A stretch of 64,000 bases of DNA from Kitasatospora viridis (GTDB taxonomy: Bacteria > Actinomycetota > Actinomycetes > Streptomycetales > Streptomycetaceae): positions 2,503,501-2,567,500 of the forward strand of contig NZ_VIWT01000001.1 in assembly GCF_007829815.1 (NCBI RefSeq). Reading direction: 5' to 3'. Shown piece after piece: positions 54,902 to 63,348 of the stretch; position 1 is the stretch's first letter; every line of letters starts with the position of its first letter. Both the position numbers and the translations under genes were made by a program. Below the pieces are notes generated by a model. That model did not search any database, was not told the DNA's origin, and saw nothing but the letters and a program-made list of their open reading frames with translations.

Positions 54902-55693
54902 TCAGACGGTGAGCACCTGGACGCCGGCCTCGGTGAAGGCCGCGATCAGCTCCTCGTCGGCGTCCGCGTCGGTCACCAGGGTGTCGATCGCCTCCAGCCC
55001 GCAGATCTTGGCGAAGGCCCGGTGGCCGAGCTTGGAGGAGTCGGCGGCCACCACCACCCGGCGGGCCCGCTCGGCGAGCAGCCGGTTGACGCTGGCCTCG
55101 CCCTCGTGGTGCGCGGTGGCGCCGGCCCCGGCGTCCAGCGCGTCCACCCCCAGCACCGTGACGTCCAGGGTGAGTTCGCCGAGCACGGCGGCGGCCAGCG
55201 GGCCGATCAGCTCGTAGGACTGCGGGCGGGCCACCCCGCCGGTGACCACGATCTTCACCGCCGGACGGACCGTCAGTTCGTTGGCGATGTTGAGCGCGTT
55301 GGTCACCACGGTGAGCGACTGCCCGCCGACCTCGGGCCGTTCGGCCAGCTCGGGGCGGACCGCGAGGGCGCGGGCCACCTCGGTGGTGGTGGTGCCGCCG
55401 TTCAGGCCGACCACCTCGCCGGGGGCGATCAGCGCGGCGACGGCCTGGCCGATCCGCTGCTTGGCGTCGGCGTGCCGGGCGGTCTTGTAGCGCAGCGGGA
55501 GGTCGTAGGAGACGTTGTGGGCGACCGCGCCGCCGCGGGTCCGGGTGACCATCTGCTGGCGGGCCAGCTGGTCCAGGTCGCGGCGGATCGTGGCGGCCGA
55601 GACGCCGAGCGCGGCGGCCGCCTCCTCGACCTCCAACCTGCCCTGCTCGGCGAGGAGTTCGAGGAGACCGTTCCACCGCTCGTACCTGGACAC
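54902..55693 (-). CDS. DeoR/GlpR-family sugar-phosphate-responsive regulator
   Basis: 263 residues. The N-terminal helix-turn-helix is RWNGLLELLAEQGRLEVEEAAAALGVSAATIRRDLDQLARQQMVTRTRGGAV, the DeoR signature. The C-terminal sugar-phosphate sensor has GLNGGTTTTEVARAL and VVTGGVARPQSYELIGPLA, and ends with VVVAADSSKLGHRAFAKI. GTG at 55693 is preferred; longer starts would extend into the divergent promoter. It probably controls the divergent SIS gene and the binding protein through the repeats at 55840-55858. Confidence 0.88.
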   Translation of the reverse strand: MSRYERWNGLLELLAEQGRLEVEEAAAALGVSAATIRRDLDQLARQQMVTRTRGGAVAHNVSYDLPLRYKTARHADAKQRIGQAVAALIAPGEVVGLNGGTTTTEVARALAVRPELAERPEVGGQSLTVVTNALNIANELTVRPAVKIVVTGGVARPQSYELIGPLAAAVLGELTLDVTVLGVDALDAGAGATAHHEGEASVNRLLAERARRVVVAADSSKLGHRAFAKICGLEAIDTLVTDADADEELIAAFTEAGVQVLTV

Positions 55694-55788
55694 GCCGCGC
55701 CATCCCTTGCTCTCGTCCACCCGCTGTCCGGACAGCGTCGCACAAGGCCGCCCCCGCCTGCGGCGGCGTCCGCAGGCCCGACGGACTA

Positions 55789-55858
55789 TTGCGCGGTTCT
55801 GATCGCAACGGCTATAAAACAATCACCTTCACGCAGAGAAGTAGAAGAGCAGTAGAAG
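55789..55858 (+). promoter_or_regulatory. SIS-gene promoter with 11-bp-spaced direct repeats
   Basis: TTGCGC (55789-55794) and TATAAA (55813-55818), spacer 18 bp, form an unusually AT-rich promoter for this genome. Downstream, AGTAGAAG is repeated at 55840-55847 and 55851-55858, one helical turn apart, as expected for a DeoR-family operator. Confidence 0.6.
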
Positions 55859-55877
55859 CGCACTGGAGAGGAACGGC

Positions 55878-56795
55878 ATGAGCGCACTCACCGCCGAAGA
55901 GCTGGCCAGCCAGCCGGCCTGCTGGCGCCGCGCCGCCGCACTGGCCGCCCCGGCCGGCGCCGACCTGCCGGCACCGGGCGAGCGGGTCGCCGTGGTCGGC
56001 TGCGGCACCTCCTGGTTCATGGCCCAGGCCTACGCGGCGCTGCGCGAGGCGGCCGGGCAGGGCGAGACCGACGCGTTCGCGGCCTCCGAGTTCCGCTACG
56101 CCCGGTCCTACGACCGGGTGTTGGCGATCACCCGGTCCGGCACCACCACCGAGGTGCTCACCCTGCTCGACCGGCTGTCCGGCCGGACCCCGACCACCGC
56201 CCTCACCGCCGACCCGGCCACCCCGGTCAAGCGGGCCGCCGACCGGCTGGTGGTGCTGGACTTCGCCGACGAGCGCTCGGTGGTGCAGACCCGGTTCGCC
56301 ACCAGCGCGCTCGCCCTGCTGCGCGCCCACCTCGAACTGTCCGGCGCGCTGCCGCCGGGCACGGCCACGGTGGAGCGGGCGGCGGCCGACGCCGAGCGGG
56401 CACTGGCCGGACCGCTGCCGGCCGGCCTGACCGAGGTGGAGCAGATCACCTTCCTGGGCGCCGGCTGGACCAACGGCCTGGCCCTGGAGGCCGGGTTGAA
56501 GCTGCGCGAGGCGGCGTCCTTCTGGACCGAGGCATACCCGGCGATGGAGTACCGGCACGGACCGGTCGCGATCACCGCCCCCGGGCGGGCCGCCTGGATG
56601 TTCGGCACCCTGCCGGAGGGCCTGGGCGCGCAGGTCGCCGCGACCGGCGGACTGCTGGTCAGCGACTCGGCGGCCGGCGGGCTGGACCCGATGGCCGACC
56701 TGGTCCGGGTGCACCGCCTGGCGGTGGAGCTGGCCGGGGCCCGCGGACTGGACCCGGACCGCCCGCGGGCGCTGACCCGCTCGGTGCAGCTCTGA
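55878..56795 (+). CDS. SIS-domain amino-sugar isomerase/deaminase-like protein
   Basis: 305 residues with two SIS folds, like the isomerase half of GlmS without the glutaminase domain. VAVVGCGTSWFMAQAYAALREAAG and ITRSGTTTEVLTLLDRL bind the sugar phosphate; FLGAGWTNGLALEAGLKLREAASFWTEAYPAMEYRHGPVAI is the second half with a GlmS-like EYRHG. Probable role: deamination or isomerisation of an amino-sugar 6-phosphate, or a sensor of one. ATG follows GAGAGG. It heads the block leading to nagK-nagA and is divergent from the DeoR gene. Confidence 0.85.
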   Translation: MSALTAEELASQPACWRRAAALAAPAGADLPAPGERVAVVGCGTSWFMAQAYAALREAAGQGETDAFAASEFRYARSYDRVLAITRSGTTTEVLTLLDRLSGRTPTTALTADPATPVKRAADRLVVLDFADERSVVQTRFATSALALLRAHLELSGALPPGTATVERAAADAERALAGPLPAGLTEVEQITFLGAGWTNGLALEAGLKLREAASFWTEAYPAMEYRHGPVAITAPGRAAWMFGTLPEGLGAQVAATGGLLVSDSAAGGLDPMADLVRVHRLAVELAGARGLDPDRPRALTRSVQL

Positions 56796-56851
56796 CCCCG
56801 GTGCGCGCCGCGCGACCAAGCTCACCCCGACCGGACCGGACCAATCCCACC

Positions 56852-56867
56852 ACTGGACTAGACCTCT
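56852..56867 (+). promoter_or_regulatory. DasR-responsive element (dre) upstream of nagK-nagA
   Basis: ACTGGACTAGACCTCT matches 14 of 16 bases of the dre consensus ACTGGTCTAGACCACT. It lies 28 bp before the nagK start. DasR binds dre and is released by glucosamine 6-phosphate and related ligands. Confidence 0.82.
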
Positions 56868-56895
56868 CCTCCTCGGTCAAGGGAAACTGTCCCCC

Positions 56896-57828
56896 GTGAA
56901 GCACGTCATCGCACTCGATGTAGGCGGCACCGGCATGAAGGCCGCGCTGCTCGCCCAGGACGGCTCCGTGCTGTTCGAAGCACGCCGACCGACCGGGCGG
57001 GAGCACGGCACGGACGCCGTCGTCGCCACCATCCTCGACTTCGCCGCCGACCTCGCCGAGGAGGGCCTGCGCCGTTTCGGGCAGGCTCCGTCGGCGGCCG
57101 GCGTCGCGGTGCCGGGCACCATCGACGAGAAGAACGGGATCGCCGTCTTCTCCGCCAACCTCGGCTGGCGGGACCTGCCGATGCGCAAGCTGCTCGGCGA
57201 GCGCCTCGGCGGCCTGCCGGTCGCCCTCGGCCACGACGTCCGCACCGGCGGGCTGGCCGAGGGCCGGCTCGGCGCCGGCCGGGGCGTGGACCGGTTCCTC
57301 TTCATCGCGCTGGGCACCGGCATCGCCGGCGCCATCGGCATCGAGGGCCGGATCGAGGCGGGCGCGCACGGCTACGGCGGGGAGATCGGCCACGTAGTGG
57401 TCCGCCCCGGCGGCCCGGCCTGCGGCTGCGGCGCCAAGGGCTGCCTGGAGACCCTGGCCTCGGCCTCGGCCGTCTCCCGCGCCTGGGCCGGGGCCAGCGG
57501 CGATCCCGCCGCCGACGCCGCCGACTGCGCCACCGCCGTACTGGCCGGCGACCCGGCCGCGCTGACGGTCTGGCAGCAGGCGGTCGACGCGCTGGCCGAC
57601 GGCATCGTGCTGGCGCAGAGCCTGCTCGACCCGTCCACGGTGATCGTCGGCGGCGGGCTCGCCGAGGCCGGTGACACGCTCTTCACTCCCCTGCGCGCGG
57701 CGGTCGCCGAGCGGTTGACCTTCCAGATGCCCCCGAAGGTGGTACCCGCCATGCTCAAAGACACCGCCGCCTCCCTGGGCGCCGGCCTGCTCGCCTGGGA
57801 CCTGCTCTCAACGGAGGTGACCGCGTGA
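56896..57828 (+). CDS. nagK: ROK-family N-acetylglucosamine kinase
   Basis: 310 residues. ROK sugar kinase: IALDVGGTGMKAALLAQDG is the ATP phosphate loop, VAVPGTIDEKNG and NLGWRDLPM are in the N-lobe, LGHDVRTGGLAEGRLGAG has the catalytic Asp, and the zinc motif is H166 plus CGCGAKGC at 176-183. Phosphorylates GlcNAc (or another N-acyl hexosamine) at O6. GTG start. Its stop overlaps the nagA start by four bases (GTGA), so the two enzymes are made together. Confidence 0.88.
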   Translation: MKHVIALDVGGTGMKAALLAQDGSVLFEARRPTGREHGTDAVVATILDFAADLAEEGLRRFGQAPSAAGVAVPGTIDEKNGIAVFSANLGWRDLPMRKLLGERLGGLPVALGHDVRTGGLAEGRLGAGRGVDRFLFIALGTGIAGAIGIEGRIEAGAHGYGGEIGHVVVRPGGPACGCGAKGCLETLASASAVSRAWAGASGDPAADAADCATAVLAGDPAALTVWQQAVDALADGIVLAQSLLDPSTVIVGGGLAEAGDTLFTPLRAAVAERLTFQMPPKVVPAMLKDTAASLGAGLLAWDLLSTEVTA

Positions 57829-58991
57829 CCGCGCTCGCTGCAACCCTCGCCGGAGCCCGGCTGGTCCTGCCCACCGGGGTCGTCGAGGACGGCCGGCTGG
57901 CCTTCTCGGGCAGCACCATCACCGCGATCGGCGGCCCGGCCGTCCCCGGTGAACTGGACCTGACCGGCTGCACCGTGGTCCCGGGCTTCGTCGACCTGCA
58001 CGTGCACGGCGGCGGCGGCGCGTCCTACGCCTCCGGCGTGGCCGAGGAGGCGCTCACCGCGGCCCGCACCCACCTGGAACACGGCACCACCACCACGATG
58101 GCCTCCACCGTCACCGCGGAGATCGACGAGGTCTGCCGGCAGGCGGCCGTGCTCTCCGAGCTGGTCGAGGACGGCGTGCTGGCCGGCGTGCACTTCGAGG
58201 GCCCGTTCATCTCGCCCGGCCGGTGCGGCGCGCACCGCCCGGACCTGCTGCGGGACCCGGACCCGGCGCTGGTGCGCAAGTTGGTGGACGCCGCCCGCGG
58301 CACCGCGAAGATGGTCACCCTGGCGCCCGAGCTGCCCGGCGGCCTGGAGTCGGTCCGGCTGCTGGCCGACCTCGGGGTGGTCGCGGCGGTCGGCCACACC
58401 GACTCGGACTACGCCAAGACCCTGGAGGCGATCGAGGCCGGCGCCACCGTCGCCACCCACCTGTTCAACGCGATGCCGGGCATCCAGCACCGCGCCCCCG
58501 GCCCGATCATCGCCCTGCTGGAGGACGAGCGGGTCACCGTCGAGCTGATCAACGACGGCACCCACCTGCACCCCTCGGTGCTCGACCTGGCCTACGGCAC
58601 GGCCGGCGCCGACCGGGTCGCGCTGATCACCGACGCGATGGGCGCGGCCGGCATGGGCGACGGCCTCTACCCGCTGGGCCCGCTCCAGGTCCGGGTGGAG
58701 AACGGCGTGGCCCGGCTGGTGGAGGGCGGCTCGATCGCCGGCTCCACGCTCACCCTGGACGTCGCGTTCCAGCGCTCGGTGCTGATCAACGGGCTGACGC
58801 TGGAGCAGACCGTCCGGTCGATCTCCGGCCGCCCGGCCGAACTGCTCGGCCTGGCCGACACGGTCGGCTCGCTGGAGGTCGGCAAGAACGCCGACCTGGT
58901 GGTGCTCGACTCCGACACCTTCGAGCTGGTCGCCGTGGTCCGCCGGGGCGAGTGGATCAAGGGCGCCGAGCGCTTCACCCGCGCGGGCTGA
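57825..58991 (+). CDS. nagA: N-acetylglucosamine-6-phosphate deacetylase
   Basis: 388 residues, amidohydrolase superfamily. VDLHVHGGGGASYASG gives H59 and H61, GVHFEGPFISPGRCGAH has the metal-binding Glu, VGHTDSDY and THLFNAMPGIQHRAPG give further ligands, and LITDAMGAAGMGDG the catalytic Asp. Removes acetyl from GlcNAc-6-phosphate to give glucosamine 6-phosphate, the DasR inducer. Translationally coupled to nagK under the dre site. A strong terminator follows. Confidence 0.95.
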   Translation: MTALAATLAGARLVLPTGVVEDGRLAFSGSTITAIGGPAVPGELDLTGCTVVPGFVDLHVHGGGGASYASGVAEEALTAARTHLEHGTTTTMASTVTAEIDEVCRQAAVLSELVEDGVLAGVHFEGPFISPGRCGAHRPDLLRDPDPALVRKLVDAARGTAKMVTLAPELPGGLESVRLLADLGVVAAVGHTDSDYAKTLEAIEAGATVATHLFNAMPGIQHRAPGPIIALLEDERVTVELINDGTHLHPSVLDLAYGTAGADRVALITDAMGAAGMGDGLYPLGPLQVRVENGVARLVEGGSIAGSTLTLDVAFQRSVLINGLTLEQTVRSISGRPAELLGLADTVGSLEVGKNADLVVLDSDTFELVAVVRRGEWIKGAERFTRAG

Positions 58992-59004
58992 CCGGCCGTC
59001 AGCG

Positions 59005-59031
59005 CCGGGAGGGGTCGCGGACCCCTCCCGG
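59005..59031. terminator. Bidirectional terminator after nagA
   Basis: A perfect 12-bp stem (CCGGGAGGGGTC/GACCCCTCCCGG) with loop GCG, between the convergent nagA gene and the carbohydrate-binding-like membrane protein gene. Confidence 0.85.
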
Positions 59032-59039
59032 GCCGCCGG

Positions 59040-60089
59040 TCAGCTGCTGGACGGCGCGGGCGCGGCCCCGGACGGGCTCGGGTAGTTGCCGCTCACGTCC
59101 ATCCCGGTGACGGCCATCTGGTCGAGCAGCACCGGGCCGCCGGACGTGGTCACCACGATGGTGTTGGTCCCGGCCTGCAGCTGCGGGCTGACCCAGGTGT
59201 AGGACCAGGACTGGGCCGGGTCGCCGCCGGTGTTCCAGCTCTTGAAGGTGGTGCCGCCCGGGTGGTCGGTGCCGTTCACGGTGACCGCGGCCTTCACCTG
59301 GCCGCCGCTGGTGTTGCCGTAGTGGAACCAGACCTTCCAGACACCGGCGGTGGGCACCGTCACCGAGAAGGTCGCGGTGGAGCCCTGTTGCATCGTCAGG
59401 TAGCTGCCGTCGGCCGAGACCGCGCCCTTGACCCCGCTGCCCAGGACCGCCCCGCCGCCGGCCTGCGCCTGCGAGGCGTCGGCGAAGCCGTTGGAGGCCG
59501 TGGTGCCGCCCGAGGCGGACGGCGAGCCCGAGGGCGAGCCGGAGGTGCTCGGCCCGGCGCTGCTCGCGCTGGTGGTGTGCCCGGCGCCGCCGGTCGGTCC
59601 GGGGCCCGCGTTGTCCTTGGTCTTGCCGTCCCCGCCGGAGAGCGCGATGCCGGCGCCGATCGCGATCGCCGCGACCACCGCGACCACGCCGATCACCGGA
59701 CCCTTGCCGCGCCCGCGCGGCACGTCCTCACCGGGCTGCGGCCGGGACCGCTCGGCGTACCGGGACTGCTGGTGCGGCAGTTGGGCGGTCGACTCGGCGC
59801 CGTAGCCGGGCTGGCCCTGCGCCTGGTGGCCGCCGGGCGCCCCCAGCGGCGCCCGCGGGTAGCCGGGCGGCGGACCCTGGGGCCCGGGCGGGAAAGGCTG
59901 CTGACGGGGCGTCTGGGCCCCGTACTGGGCCCGGCCGACCTCCATCGGACGGTAGGCCGTGCGCGGGGCCGGCGGCGGCTGCTCGGCCCCTGCCTCGCCC
60001 GCGGCGGGACGGTAGAGGTACCCGAACGGGTCGTCCTCCGCCGGGACGCCGCCCGCGCTCTCCTCAGGCCCTTGGCTGTCGGCCGTCAT
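59040..60089 (-). CDS. Membrane-anchored protein with CBM-like extracellular domain
   Basis: 349 residues. A cytoplasmic Pro/Gln/Gly-rich disordered head (~1-125), one transmembrane helix (VIGVVAVVAAIAIGAGIAL, about 127-146), a Ser/Gly/Thr linker, then a beta-rich domain from about 195. The latter has FSVTVPTAGVWKVWFHYGN, KAAVTVNGTDHPGG and LQAGTNTIVVTTSGGPVLLDQMAVTG, the pattern of carbohydrate-binding modules 6/35. It would display a sugar-binding module on the cell surface; no ligand can be named. Start at ATG 60089. It lies between nagA and cdgB. Confidence 0.75.
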   Translation of the reverse strand: MTADSQGPEESAGGVPAEDDPFGYLYRPAAGEAGAEQPPPAPRTAYRPMEVGRAQYGAQTPRQQPFPPGPQGPPPGYPRAPLGAPGGHQAQGQPGYGAESTAQLPHQQSRYAERSRPQPGEDVPRGRGKGPVIGVVAVVAAIAIGAGIALSGGDGKTKDNAGPGPTGGAGHTTSASSAGPSTSGSPSGSPSASGGTTASNGFADASQAQAGGGAVLGSGVKGAVSADGSYLTMQQGSTATFSVTVPTAGVWKVWFHYGNTSGGQVKAAVTVNGTDHPGGTTFKSWNTGGDPAQSWSYTWVSPQLQAGTNTIVVTTSGGPVLLDQMAVTGMDVSGNYPSPSGAAPAPSSS

Positions 60090-60151
60090 CGCGCAGATCA
60101 ACTCCCCTGGACGTCGTGGGCACACCGGTTCTCACGGCACCCTACAGGGGT

Positions 60152-62017
60152 TCACACGGCGCGCCGGTGCGACCGCTCCCCACGCGCCCCGCGCATCGCT
60201 CCGCCGCGCGCCCGCTTCTCGTCGTACATCCGCTTGTCGGCCGCGTGCAGCACCTCCTCGATGCTCATCCCGCAGCCCGCCCAGCCGATCCCCAGGCTGA
60301 CCCCGACCCGCATCACCCGGCCGGCTATCCGCATCGGCGGCATCACCGCGTTGCGCAGCCGCACCGCCAGGTCCGCGGCCTCCTCGCTGCCGATCGCGTC
60401 GGCCAGCACCACGAACTCGTCGCCGCCGAGCCGGGCCACCGTGTCGCCGTCCCGGACCACGCCCTGCAGCCGGCGGGCCACCTCCACCAGCACCGCGTCG
60501 CCCGCGTTGTGGCCGAACCGGTCGTTCACCGACTTGAAGCCGTCCAGGTCGCAGAAGAGCACCGCCAGGCCCTTCTGCTTCTGCTGGGTCGGGGCGCCGG
60601 TGCGCGGGCCGTGCCAGGGCTCCGGGGTGCTGTCCGGGTCGCCGGGGACCACGGCGTGCACGTGGTCCGGCGGCGGCGCGTCGAAGCCGTCCCGGCAGAC
60701 CGGGTCGGCCCCGGGCCGCTCGGCGTAGCCGTGCACCAGGGCGCCGAGCGGCTCCAGCAGGTCGGCGCCGTAGTCGGCCTGCGCCGGACCGACCGGGGCC
60801 GGCACGGTGGCCCCGCCGCGCTGGCCGTGCGGTCCCGCGAAGGCGGCCGCGGAGTGCCCGGAGGCGGCGGTCTCCAGCGCGCACGGCGTGGCCCCGACCG
60901 CCCCGTGGGCGGCCGCGCCGCCCGGGCCCTGCGGCACCGAGCAGAGCCGGCGGGCCAGCCGGGCCCGCAGCTCGGCGCCGTTCGGCAGGCCGGTCAGCGC
61001 GTCGTGGCTGGCCCGGTGGGCCAGTTGCAGCTCGTGGCGCTTGCGGTCCTCGATGTCCTCGACGTGGGTGAGCAGGAAGCTGGGGCCCTCGGCCGCGTCC
61101 GCGACGATCGAGTTGCGCAGGCAGACCCACTGGTAGCTGCCGTCGCGGCGGGCCAGCCGGAGCTCGGCCCGGCCGCTCTCGGCGCTGGTGCGCTCCAGCA
61201 GCGCCTGGTCGTCCGGGTGCACCAGGTCCAGGAAGCTCTGCTGGCGCAGCGAGGAGCGGGAGCGGCCGAGCAGCCGGCAGAGCGCGTCGTTGACCCGGGT
61301 CAGCTGGCCCCTGGCCGGTCCGTGGAGCTCGGTGATGGCCATCCCGCTGGGGGCGTACTCGAAGGCCTGCCGGAAGCTCTCCTCGCTGGCCCGCAGTGCC
61401 TGCTGGTCCTTCTCCATCCGGGCCAGCGCGCGCTGCATCTCGGCGCGCAGCCGAGCGTTGCCGATCGCGATCGAGGCCTGCAGCGAGAACATCTCCAGCG
61501 CCTCGCGGGTCCAGGCGCCGGGGCGCTTGCCGCTGCGCGGGCGGTCCACGCTGAGCACCCCGAGCAGGTCGCCGCCGGCGCTGTACATCGGGGCCAGCAG
61601 GCCGTCCTCGGGGTGCCAGTCGTTGGCGTAGACGGGCAGCGCGCCGTCTCCGGTCCACCGCGGGATGTCCGGTCCGACCGCCCAGCCCCGGTCGTGCGGC
61701 AGGAAGCGCAGCGTGCCCCAGTGGTCGGAGGCGGCCAGCAGCCGGTCCCAGGAGGCCCGTCCGCCGACCTGGCCGAGCAGCACCGAGGGGCCGCCGAAGT
61801 CCCGCACCTCGTACTCCCAGACGGCCGCCACCACCAGGTCGCCGTCCGGCCGCACCAGGCTGACCGCCGCCGCGTCGAAGCCCAGTCCGTGCACCGCCCC
61901 CTCCACCACGGCCTGCAGGGTGCCTGCCAGGCTGCGGGCAGCATTGAGGTCCGCCACGACCCGGTGCAAGGTGCGGAGGGTCGCGAGGCGGACGTAGGGC
62001 TCCGACTCGGCTTCCAT
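60152..62017 (-). CDS. cdgB: Diguanylate cyclase CdgB (GAF-PAS-GGDEF)
   Basis: 621 residues. A GAF domain (~15-195), a short coiled linker (AEMQRALARMEKDQQALRAS), a PAS domain (~215-330) and a GGDEF domain. The active site GGDEF is intact at 531-535, and the inhibitory site RxxD (RDGD) lies five residues before it. Makes cyclic di-GMP from two GTP. The order and neighbourhood match CdgB of Streptomyces, where c-di-GMP acts through BldD to hold back sporulation. Odd feature: about 120 Pro/Ala/Gly-rich residues are inserted between HDALTGLPNGAELRARLARRL and GLAVLFCDLDGF. Confidence 0.9.
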   Translation of the reverse strand: MEAESEPYVRLATLRTLHRVVADLNAARSLAGTLQAVVEGAVHGLGFDAAAVSLVRPDGDLVVAAVWEYEVRDFGGPSVLLGQVGGRASWDRLLAASDHWGTLRFLPHDRGWAVGPDIPRWTGDGALPVYANDWHPEDGLLAPMYSAGGDLLGVLSVDRPRSGKRPGAWTREALEMFSLQASIAIGNARLRAEMQRALARMEKDQQALRASEESFRQAFEYAPSGMAITELHGPARGQLTRVNDALCRLLGRSRSSLRQQSFLDLVHPDDQALLERTSAESGRAELRLARRDGSYQWVCLRNSIVADAAEGPSFLLTHVEDIEDRKRHELQLAHRASHDALTGLPNGAELRARLARRLCSVPQGPGGAAAHGAVGATPCALETAASGHSAAAFAGPHGQRGGATVPAPVGPAQADYGADLLEPLGALVHGYAERPGADPVCRDGFDAPPPDHVHAVVPGDPDSTPEPWHGPRTGAPTQQKQKGLAVLFCDLDGFKSVNDRFGHNAGDAVLVEVARRLQGVVRDGDTVARLGGDEFVVLADAIGSEEAADLAVRLRNAVMPPMRIAGRVMRVGVSLGIGWAGCGMSIEEVLHAADKRMYDEKRARGGAMRGARGERSHRRAV

Positions 62018-62133
62018 GCGGGGGCTCCCCGGCTTCTTCGGATAGGTCTTGATGGTTATCGTCCGATTGCCAGAAGAACTGAATCACAGCGAGCACAGCA
62101 ATAGGCACGCTCGGTCAGCAATAGGTCGGCACT

Positions 62134-62149
62134 TGTGACTCAAATCACA
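62134..62149. promoter_or_regulatory. CRP/BldD-like palindrome upstream of cdgB
   Basis: TGTGACTCAAATCACA is a perfect TGTGA-N6-TCACA, the classical CRP half-site pattern. GTGAC...TCAC is also compatible with a BldD box. It lies 117 bp upstream of cdgB in a 309-bp AT-richer divergent region (62018-62326) shared with the flavin reductase gene. I see no other strong element there. Confidence 0.6.
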
Positions 62150-62326
62150 GGACGCATAGACAGGCAAACCCGGTTCATCTCGGTCATGCCCGGACACGAT
62201 TCGGCGATGGCCACCTTCCCCGTTCGGTCGTGCACGGCCTCCGCGACCCGATCCGCGGGACGGGCCCAAGGGCCTAGGACCACCGCCGGATGCCGTCCGC
62301 GGTGGTCGGGGGCTACCGTGCGGTAC

Positions 62327-62848
62327 GTGTCCACTTCGCCGCAGTCCACCACTGCCCCCACCGCCACGCCGGACGAGTTCCGGGCCGCCCTGAGCCAGCT
62401 GGCGGCCGGTGTCGCCCTGGTGACCGCCCGCGAGGCGGACGAGGACGCGGGGATGACCGCCACCTCGTTCCTCTCGGTCTCGCTGGAGCCGCCGCTGGTG
62501 CTGGTCTCGGTGCGCGAGGACTCCCGGATGGACGAGCTGCTCGCCGGGGTGGACACCTGGGCGGTCTCGCTGCTCGGCGAGCAGCACCGGGCGGTGGCCT
62601 CCCGGTTCGCGATGCGCGGCCGGCTCAGCGACCGGCTGCTCTTCGCCGACACCCCGCACCAGCGCTCGGAGCTGACCGGATCGCCGCTGATCGAGGGGGC
62701 GCTGGCCACCGTGGAGTGCCGCACCGAGCAGCGGATACCCGCCGGCGACCACACCCTGCTGCTCGGCCGGGTGCTGCGGGCCCGGGTGCCCGCGCCCGAC
62801 GGCCGCCCGCTGCTCTACTTCCGCGGCGCCTACCGCGAACTGGGCTGA
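62327..62848 (+). CDS. Flavin reductase-like FMN-binding protein
   Basis: 173 residues, split-barrel fold. FRAALSQLAAGVALVTAREADEDAGMTATSFLSVSLEPPLVLVSVRED is the family signature for flavin reductases that supply reduced flavin to monooxygenases; SLLGEQHRAVASRFA follows. The partner oxygenase is not in the window. GTG is seven bases after TACCGT (62314-62319), a leaderless-type start. Convergent with arfB, gap 7 bp. Confidence 0.85.
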   Translation: MSTSPQSTTAPTATPDEFRAALSQLAAGVALVTAREADEDAGMTATSFLSVSLEPPLVLVSVREDSRMDELLAGVDTWAVSLLGEQHRAVASRFAMRGRLSDRLLFADTPHQRSELTGSPLIEGALATVECRTEQRIPAGDHTLLLGRVLRARVPAPDGRPLLYFRGAYRELG

Positions 62849-62855
62849 CGCCCCG

Positions 62856-63296
62856 TCACTCCCCCGAGCCGCCGCGCGGCGCCGAGCGCCCGCGCTTGAG
62901 CTCCGCCCGGTGCTTCTTGTTCCGCAGCCGCGCCTCGACCATCCCCTTGGACGGCTTGGTGGCCCGGCGCGCCTTCGGCGGCGGGGCGGTCGCCTCGCCG
63001 AGCAGCGAGGCCAGCCGGGCCGCGGCCACCTCGCGGTTGCGCCACTGCGAGCGGTGCTCGCTGGCCCGCACCACCAGTACCCGCCCGTCCACCAGCCGGC
63101 CGGCCAGCCGTTCCAGCGCGCGCTGCTTCCACACCTCGGGCAGCGCGGTCGAGGCGGCGAGGTCGTAACGCAGCTCGACCTGGGTGTCGGAGGTGTTCAC
63201 GTGCTGGCCACCGGGGCCGCTCGATCGCGAGAAACGCCAGACGAGCTCGGCCTCCGGCACCACCACCGAGCCCCGGACGCGCAGTGGCTCGGGCAT
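62856..63296 (-). CDS. arfB: Alternative ribosome-rescue peptidyl-tRNA hydrolase ArfB
   Basis: 146 residues. SRSSGPGGQHVNTSDTQVEL carries the catalytic GGQ at 29-31, and the C-terminal tail is very basic (KARRATKPSKGMVEARLRNKKHRAELKRGR), which in ArfB enters the empty mRNA channel of stalled ribosomes. Releases peptides from non-stop complexes. Length is standard. ATG at 63296. Confidence 0.93.
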   Translation of the reverse strand: MPEPLRVRGSVVVPEAELVWRFSRSSGPGGQHVNTSDTQVELRYDLAASTALPEVWKQRALERLAGRLVDGRVLVVRASEHRSQWRNREVAAARLASLLGEATAPPPKARRATKPSKGMVEARLRNKKHRAELKRGRSAPRGGSGE

Positions 63297-63348
63297 GCCC
63301 CCATCATCCCGGTCCGGACCCGGGCCCGTCACGCGGTTAAATGTCCGG

